Shown in pieces: positions 7,526 to 11,228 of a stretch of 11,228 nucleotides of DNA. Source of the stretch: an uncultured Clostridia bacterium (GTDB taxonomy: Bacteria > Bacillota > Clostridia > Christensenellales > UBA1242); the NCBI GenBank assembly GCA_947589615.1, contig CANQBU010000033.1:1-11228 (forward strand), given 5' to 3'. A program made the position numbers and the translations under genes. Each line of letters opens with the position of its first letter. Position 1 is the first letter of the stretch. A model generated the notes under the pieces. It was not told the DNA's origin and ran no database searches. It worked only from the letters and a program-made list of their open reading frames with translations.

Positions 7526-8050
7526 CTAGATTACACTTTTAATTATCTCCCAAATCTTAGAAATATATACAATATTGTCGGAATTTTGCGAATTTGTGAA
7601 GCAAAACGCCGGAAAAACCAGGCACCACCAATTATCCCCCTCTGCATTGCCAAGTTTCAAAATCAAAGCATCGTAATAGCCTTCTCCTAAAGTAAGATTG
7701 TCATAAGTCCTTGCCGGGAAATACTCATTGTCTATTTCCGCCTTACATTCATATGAAAAACCCTCACTCTTTAAAACCCCATTTGCCACATCTTCTATAT
7801 GGTCAAAATTCTTTTGCATAACACTTTTTGCCTTGTCAAATGTTTCTATGTCGGCAAGCAATGGAATTAAAGCATCGACGACCGCCTCTTTAACCATGTA
7901 TTTCACTCTTTGATCTTCATCGGAATTGGAGTTTGCCCGAATATGAATTCTGAGGTATTCTTTTTGAGGCTCGCCAATGGTTTTCATGGGACAAAAAACA
8001 AAAACTAAAACCAGTCCTATCACGCACATCACACCTAAAATATATTTCAT
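7526..8050 (-). CDS. spoIIR: Stage II sporulation protein R
   Basis: SpoIIR is made in the forespore under SigF and exported to the intermembrane space. There it stimulates the protease SpoIIGA to cleave pro-SigE in the mother cell. The 174-residue product has an N-terminal hydrophobic export or anchor segment (about 4-20). The family motifs follow: RIHIRANSNSDEDQ (34-47), FPARTY (111-116), GEGYYDAL (122-129) and NWWCLVFPAFCF (140-151). The ATG at 8050 was chosen because AGGAG lies five bases upstream and the hydrophobic segment starts directly after it. A 21-codon upstream extension is open but would begin in the preceding terminator. It is the first gene of an operon with sleB and ypeB. The C-terminus is short beyond the WWC block, so the family's variable tail is reduced. 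Confidence 0.95.
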   Translation of the reverse strand: MKYILGVMCVIGLVLVFVFCPMKTIGEPQKEYLRIHIRANSNSDEDQRVKYMVKEAVVDALIPLLADIETFDKAKSVMQKNFDHIEDVANGVLKSEGFSYECKAEIDNEYFPARTYDNLTLGEGYYDALILKLGNAEGDNWWCLVFPAFCFTNSQNSDNIVYISKIWEIIKSVI

Positions 8051-8055
8051 AATTT

Positions 8056-8060
8056 CTCCT
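8056..8060 (-). promoter_or_regulatory. Ribosome binding site deciding the spoIIR start
   Basis: AGGAG on the minus strand lies five bases before ATG 8050. The alternative ATG at 8113 has no such site and falls in the loop of the upstream terminator. Confidence 0.75.
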
Positions 8061-8068
8061 TGTGAAAC

Positions 8069-8097
8069 AATTATTTCCATCAAAAAGTGTAAAAAAC
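8069..8097 (-). promoter_or_regulatory. Possible SigF/SigG-type promoter of spoIIR-sleB-ypeB
   Basis: On the minus strand, GGAAATAATT (8078-8069) agrees with the SigF/SigG -10 pattern GGnrAnAnTw. GTTTT (8097-8093) matches four of five bases of the -35 pattern GywTA, with a 14-base spacer. It lies between the upstream terminator and spoIIR, a gene that is SigF-dependent in Bacillus subtilis. Start of transcription would be near 8062, giving a very short leader. The region is AT-rich, so a chance match is possible. Confidence 0.4.
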
Positions 8098-8100
8098 AAT

Positions 8101-8127
8101 AAAAAATAGGCAAAAACTGCCTATTTT
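8101..8127 (-). terminator. Intrinsic terminator of the sipL-like gene
   Basis: Read on the minus strand, AAAATAGGCA (8127-8118) pairs perfectly with TGCCTATTTT (8112-8103) around a five-base loop, followed by further T residues. The ten-pair stem lies 17 bases after the stop codon of the sipL-like gene and isolates it from spoIIR. Confidence 0.9.
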
Positions 8128-8144
8128 GACGATTTTTTATTAAA

Positions 8145-9659
8145 TTATTCTACACGCTGATAAAATAACACCAATGGAGTATCGTCTGTTGTCGGAAAAA
8201 CTACCTCTGGATTTTGGGCAACAATCTGTTCTTCTTTTACTTTTGCCTTCTTAGCGACAGACCACAAATCCTCGCCTGCAGGAGCGAAAATCACTTCCAT
8301 TGCATAGTCCTTTTTCCCATATTCATCAAGTGCTGTAGCGTCGCTTATTACTCCTTGCGCCTCTTCGTGACAATAGTTTACGCTTGCTTTTACCTTCGCA
8401 TCATAATATATTTCACGCCCCTTTTTCACAACAACATCGACATCATTTAATGTAGCATCAATATAAAGGCTTCCTCCTTCCTCCTCGCCATACTTATCTG
8501 ACAAAATAAATGGAACATCAAGTTGAACACTGTGCAACGATGAATCTTCATCATTTAGATATACAACGCTTGTCTTTGCAATTCCCTCTATTGTAATTTC
8601 TCCGTCCTTTATATATGCATTTGTTACAGTCAAACTGTTTCCGCCATTGAAAAGCAATTTATCTACGCGTGGATGCTCTTCTTCCAAAGTGAGTGAGCCT
8701 TCTATTTTACCCTCAACAATTTCGAGTGGGCTTACTTTTGTCATTGAGAATGATTCTGTCGTCACATTCAATTCATTTTTGGTGCTGTATAAATCTTGAA
8801 TAACACCTCGTTTCTCCTCTTCAAATGCCCTTGCCGAAATGGTTACAGGGACTTTTACAACTATTTTCCCACCCTTTTCGTCTTGAACAATCTCGGTCAC
8901 TACGCTTTCCTGTTTTACAAAAGCATCGCCTTCAACAAAACTTTCACGTGTGCAGGAGGCAAGCTCCACCTCTTCTTTGAAGGTATCATTCACATAGCCA
9001 CTTTCAAATTTATCGTCTTCATTTAGATATAGCACTCTTGAAATTACATCGCCGCTTACAGAAACGAACCCTACTCCGGTGTCAACACTTCGAACCAAAA
9101 CATGGCTTTCAGTGAGTAAAACTTTCTTTATGTTTTCTCTTAAATTTATCTCGCTTTCAACTGTGGCTTCGCCGTTTGCATTTCCTAAATATTTTATTAA
9201 GGTCATTTCATCTTGTTTTAGGCAGACGTCATCATCGTTACAAGCAAGGCATGCGACCTCTTTATTTGAAATGAGAAATCCGCTTTGTTCCAACATGACT
9301 CCCACTTTTACCATTTCGCCACCAATCGACTCTACATTATAATCAATAACCTTTACTTTCACAAAAGCATCTTGCCCATTTTGAATGTCTCCTCCTTCAA
9401 ACTTTGATGAAAAAGGACAGGTTGAACAAGTAGAATTTATCTCACCATCTTCCCCCAAAACAACAAGTTTTAAATCGACCGCACCCGAATAATTGACTAC
9501 GCCATTGAGAGTCTCACTGTTAAGCACATATCCCTCAACCGACAAAGACAATATCTTTGCGACGCTGCTTCCTGCCGAAAGGTTACATTCAACGGTTATT
9601 TCCCCTTTATTGAAATCCACCTTTTTTGCAACTTCAAATTTTTCCTTTTCAAATGCCAT
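8145..9659 (-). CDS. sipL: DUF3794 and LysM-domain protein, SipL-like spore coat morphogenetic protein
   Basis: In Clostridioides difficile, SipL works in the mother cell and binds SpoIVA through its LysM domain to anchor the coat around the forespore. This 504-residue protein is of similar length and layout. DUF3794-type modules fill most of it; two recognisable copies of a GxxxxxVxYLNxxD pattern lie near 203-232 and 359-388. The C-terminal 454-504 stretch (EDLWSVAKKAKVKEEQIVAQ around 463-482) looks like a LysM domain. There is no signal peptide or membrane segment, as expected for a mother-cell protein. Cysteines occur as C78/C81 and C137/C140/C146. The ATG follows TTGGAGGT. The gene has its own terminator and is divergent from veg. 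DUF3794 proteins include other spore proteins, so the SipL role is inferred from architecture and the gene symbol is tentative. Confidence 0.8.
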   Translation of the reverse strand: MAFEKEKFEVAKKVDFNKGEITVECNLSAGSSVAKILSLSVEGYVLNSETLNGVVNYSGAVDLKLVVLGEDGEINSTCSTCPFSSKFEGGDIQNGQDAFVKVKVIDYNVESIGGEMVKVGVMLEQSGFLISNKEVACLACNDDDVCLKQDEMTLIKYLGNANGEATVESEINLRENIKKVLLTESHVLVRSVDTGVGFVSVSGDVISRVLYLNEDDKFESGYVNDTFKEEVELASCTRESFVEGDAFVKQESVVTEIVQDEKGGKIVVKVPVTISARAFEEEKRGVIQDLYSTKNELNVTTESFSMTKVSPLEIVEGKIEGSLTLEEEHPRVDKLLFNGGNSLTVTNAYIKDGEITIEGIAKTSVVYLNDEDSSLHSVQLDVPFILSDKYGEEEGGSLYIDATLNDVDVVVKKGREIYYDAKVKASVNYCHEEAQGVISDATALDEYGKKDYAMEVIFAPAGEDLWSVAKKAKVKEEQIVAQNPEVVFPTTDDTPLVLFYQRVE

Positions 9660-9670
9660 ACTACCTCCAA

Positions 9671-9696
9671 ATACATTTACGAGATATATTTACGAG
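9671..9696. repeat. Tandem 13-base direct repeat in the sipL-veg divergent region
   Basis: ATACATTTACGAG (9671-9683) is followed without a gap by ATATATTTACGAG (9684-9696), 12 of 13 bases identical. It lies one base beyond the ribosome binding site of the sipL-like gene and 72 bases before the veg ATG. It could be a binding site for a regulator or part of the sipL 5' leader. The rest of the 109-base gap is AT-rich; I see no convincing SigA or SigE promoter in it, although both genes need one. Confidence 0.6.
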
Positions 9697-9756
9697 GCTT
9701 TTAACCATTTTATTACTATTTTGTTTAAAATTTTAAATTCTTGGCAAAAATTATTC

Positions 9757-9764
9757 AGGAGGAG
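9757..9764 (+). promoter_or_regulatory. Ribosome binding site deciding the veg start
   Basis: AGGAGGAG ends four bases before ATG 9769 and is among the strongest such sites in the window. It fixes the start of veg, although the reading frame stays open far upstream, to 9493, inside the opposite-strand sipL-like gene. Confidence 0.85.
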
Positions 9765-9768
9765 TATT

Positions 9769-9999
9769 ATGCGAAAGGCTGGACTTAGTATTGATGAGGT
9801 AAAAGACAAAATTCTTTCATTGAAAGGGCGAACCGTCGAAATGAATGTAAATCGGGGAAGAAAGAAATACGATACCCTCAGTGGCATAATAAAAGATGTC
9901 TATCCAAGCGTATTTACTGTCGCCATAGAAGAAAAAAACATTCAAACTTTTTCATATTATGATGTCCTTTGCGGAAATGTCATATTCATTGAAGATTAA
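9769..9999 (+). CDS. veg: Veg family protein
   Basis: Veg proteins are small cytoplasmic proteins conserved in spore-forming Firmicutes. In Bacillus subtilis, Veg promotes biofilm matrix expression by antagonising the repressor SinR, and its promoter is very strong. The 76-residue product shows the family pattern: an N-terminal helix (SIDEVKDKILSLKGR), a central basic NRGRKKYDTLSGII (28-41), YPSVFTV (45-51) and a C-terminal FSYYDVLCGNVIFIED. The length is near the usual 80-90 residues. Small-barrel RNA-binding-like folds have this alternation, but the biochemical role is not settled. It is the only supported plus-strand gene, divergent from the sipL-like gene and convergent with the small acidic gene. 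The family is clear; the biofilm role in this organism is an assumption. Confidence 0.92.
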   Translation: MRKAGLSIDEVKDKILSLKGRTVEMNVNRGRKKYDTLSGIIKDVYPSVFTVAIEEKNIQTFSYYDVLCGNVIFIED

Positions 10000-10065
10000 A
10001 ATTAAGTTTAAGTTTAATAAATGAAAGATTTATATAAATTTGCAAGCATATAGGCACTCCTTATC

Positions 10066-10115
10066 AAAAAAGCATATTGATTACCTTGCAAGGTCAAGTT
10101 TCAATATGCTTTTTT
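10066..10115. terminator. Bidirectional terminator between veg and the conjugation-type genes
   Basis: AAAAAAGCATATTGA (10066-10080) is perfectly complementary to TCAATATGCTTTTTT (10101-10115), giving a 15-pair stem around a 20-base loop. U-runs occur on both strands, so it can end veg transcription on plus and the small acidic gene on minus, whose stop is at 10121. The loop contains its own palindrome ACCTTGCAAGGT (10083-10094). The preceding 66 bases after veg are AT-rich with nothing recognisable. Confidence 0.9.
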
Positions 10116-10120
10116 GTTTT

Positions 10121-10348
10121 TTATTCTTCCCTTTCTGGTTCATCAAATTGCGAGTTGTATTCCTCTATTTCACTCCTTAAATCATCAGGAAAATCAAATT
10201 TGTAAATATCTATTGGAATATTTTTCTTTTGACACTCTTCAATATAATAATAACTTTTCAAAATTTGCTTGCTATACTTATAAATATCGTCATTCACAGG
10301 CTCTTTTCTTCTGTCATCATCAAAATCTTCTTTCTTTATGTTTGTCAT
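10121..10348 (-). CDS. Small acidic protein of unknown function
   Basis: I do not recognise this 75-residue protein. It is highly charged, with acidic runs EDFDDD near the start and FDEPEREE at the end, and a Tyr/Lys-rich middle (IYKYSKQILKSYYYIEEC). It has no signal peptide, membrane segment or Cys-pair motif, so it is probably cytoplasmic. The start is ATG 10348, seven bases downstream of AGGTGA; a GTG at 10357 lies within that ribosome site and is less likely. It starts 16 bases after the coupling-protein stop, which suggests one operon and possibly a partner or accessory role with that ATPase. All four Phe codons are TTT, unlike its upstream neighbour, but the sample is small. That it is a gene at all rests on spacing, ribosome site and its place before the terminator. 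Confidence 0.7.
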   Translation of the reverse strand: MTNIKKEDFDDDRRKEPVNDDIYKYSKQILKSYYYIEECQKKNIPIDIYKFDFPDDLRSEIEEYNSQFDEPEREE

Positions 10349-10353
10349 ACGCT

Positions 10354-10359
10354 TCACCT
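10354..10359 (-). promoter_or_regulatory. Ribosome binding site of the small acidic gene
   Basis: AGGTGA on the minus strand lies five bases before ATG 10348, choosing it over the in-frame GTG at 10357, which overlaps this site. Confidence 0.55.
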
Positions 10360-10364
10360 ATCAA

Positions 10365-11228
10365 TTAGTCTTCTTCATAAGGGTTTTTCTGTTTACCCAT
10401 TACAATTTGGTTTCTTCTATCGATATCATAGTAGATCTTGTCAATATCAAGTTTCTTTGACATTGCGACAATTGGTGGAGCAGACTTCTTCTCCATACAT
10501 TTAGTTTCATAGAATGGCGTCATTACATCTTTCATAATCGCTTTACGGAATATCTTTGCAACGACAGTCCATCTTGGAAGTTGTCTTAACTCTTGTTTGT
10601 CAAGCAAAGGTTTTCTATTTCTATGAGTGGAGATTGTAATATTTTCACCATTAGATGCAACATCTCTGTTTGTCTGTCGAGATCGTGAAATTTCTTCATT
10701 AAATACGGTGGTTTCACCGCACGCTTCGGAGAAGGCTTGAATTGTTGTTGGGTCTTCTGAACCTAAGAACACTTCCATTTGGAAGTTACCACGAATGTTT
10801 TGCGCCTCATCAGGACCATATTTAATATCAAGTTGTTTATATGACTGCAAAATTATTTCGAAGAATATCTTTCTTGAACGAGATACTGTAACCATTGTTC
10901 CGAAGTTTGGAACGGCTGGCATGTTACCAAATTCATCAAGAATGAAGTAAACAGGTCTTTTTAATGTTCCGCCCTTACCTGTCTTTGGATTGACAGTCTT
11001 ATATAATTGGCTTATACACAGAACACCAAGAGGGTGTCTTTCTGTTTTATGGTCTGGAATTCTTATAAAGAACGCAGTTGGAACTTCTGGAATCTTTGTA
11101 AAGTCAATATCCGTTCCGCTTGTCAAGAAAAGTATACCTTCATCACCAAGAGTTTTACCTATTGACGATGATAATGTCGAAAGGAATGACCTTTGAGTTA
11201 CACCACCGGCAAGACATACACCGCTCAT
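10365..11228 (-). CDS. VirD4/TraG-family conjugative coupling ATPase, C-terminal part (5' end cut by window)
   Basis: Type IV coupling proteins are hexameric inner-membrane ATPases that pass relaxase-bound DNA to a type IV secretion channel. The visible 287 residues are the C-terminal half. They include the Walker B region VYFILDEFGNMPAVPNF (about 93-109), a following SRSRKIFFEIILQSYKQLD segment and a conserved RGNFQMEVFLGSEDP block typical of TraG/VirD4 proteins. Walker A and the N-terminal membrane anchor would lie beyond 11228; the Met at the edge is inside the gene, not the start. The C-terminus is basic and polar and ends NPYEED. Phe codons are 12 TTC to 4 TTT, unlike the core genes to the left, which suggests a different origin or selection. 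A small acidic gene follows in the same direction. Whether the element is complete, and whether it is integrated or a relic, cannot be seen. Confidence 0.88.
   Translation of the reverse strand: MSGVCLAGGVTQRSFLSTLSSSIGKTLGDEGILFLTSGTDIDFTKIPEVPTAFFIRIPDHKTERHPLGVLCISQLYKTVNPKTGKGGTLKRPVYFILDEFGNMPAVPNFGTMVTVSRSRKIFFEIILQSYKQLDIKYGPDEAQNIRGNFQMEVFLGSEDPTTIQAFSEACGETTVFNEEISRSRQTNRDVASNGENITISTHRNRKPLLDKQELRQLPRWTVVAKIFRKAIMKDVMTPFYETKCMEKKSAPPIVAMSKKLDIDKIYYDIDRRNQIVMGKQKNPYEED

Noticed and set aside
8051..8113. Twenty-one-codon N-terminal extension of SpoIIR
   Set aside because: It starts in the loop of the upstream terminator; ATG 8050 has AGGAG at good spacing and leads directly into the hydrophobic segment.
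9493..9768. Long N-terminal extension of Veg on the plus strand
   Set aside because: It lies opposite the sipL-like coding region, has no Veg homology, and a strong AGGAGGAG sets the start at 9769.
10000..10065. Attachment site or small RNA after veg
   Set aside because: Only AT-rich sequence with short TAAGTTTAAGTTTAA redundancy is seen; no tRNA-like or repeated core supports an att site or RNA.
11226..11228. ATG at the window edge as start of the coupling ATPase
   Set aside because: Walker A and the membrane anchor are missing, so the gene must continue to the right and this Met is internal.

Overview
The window looks like chromosome of a low-GC, endospore-forming Firmicute, most likely a member of the Clostridia. 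The evidence is AT-rich core genes with mostly T- or A-ending codons, strong AGGAG ribosome binding sites, the sporulation proteins SpoIIR, SleB and YpeB, and a DUF3794/LysM protein resembling the clostridial coat protein SipL. The species cannot be named from this sequence. Almost everything lies on the minus strand, so the biological order runs from high to low coordinates.

Region 1 (1-5400, minus) is a compact operon, priA-def-fmt-rlmN-rsgA, with gaps or overlaps of 10 bases or less throughout. It covers replication restart, N-terminal formylation and deformylation, rRNA/tRNA methylation and 30S ribosome maturation. A good SigA-type promoter (5372-5400) starts it. rsgA begins at a TTG codon and runs off the left edge. 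Its GTPase motifs differ from the family pattern at several positions, including the catalytic-histidine site. The genes that often sit inside this cluster in other Firmicutes (rsmB, prpC, prkC) are absent between rlmN and rsgA.

Region 2 (5402-8127, minus) is a three-gene sporulation/germination operon, spoIIR-sleB-ypeB. It has a possible SigF/SigG-type promoter in front and an intrinsic terminator behind that overlaps the ypeB stop codon. SpoIIR carries the forespore signal that activates SigE in the mother cell. SleB and YpeB are made in the forespore and used to degrade cortex at germination.

Region 3 (8101-9999) holds a sipL-like gene (minus) with its own strong terminator. A veg gene (plus) is divergent from it across a 109-base gap that contains two adjacent copies of a 13-base repeat. 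veg is the only plus-strand gene supported.

Region 4 (10066-11228) starts with a long stem-loop that can serve as a terminator for both converging sides. Beyond it, on the minus strand, are a small unrecognised acidic protein and the C-terminal part of a VirD4/TraG-type conjugative coupling ATPase that runs off the right edge. The ATPase favours C-ending codons (12 of 16 Phe codons are TTC, against 0 of 6 in def), so it probably belongs to a conjugative element or has another history than the core genes. No RNA genes, CRISPR arrays, insertion sequences or attachment sites were recognised. Apart from these points the window is an ordinary housekeeping and sporulation region; no wholly new system is visible.
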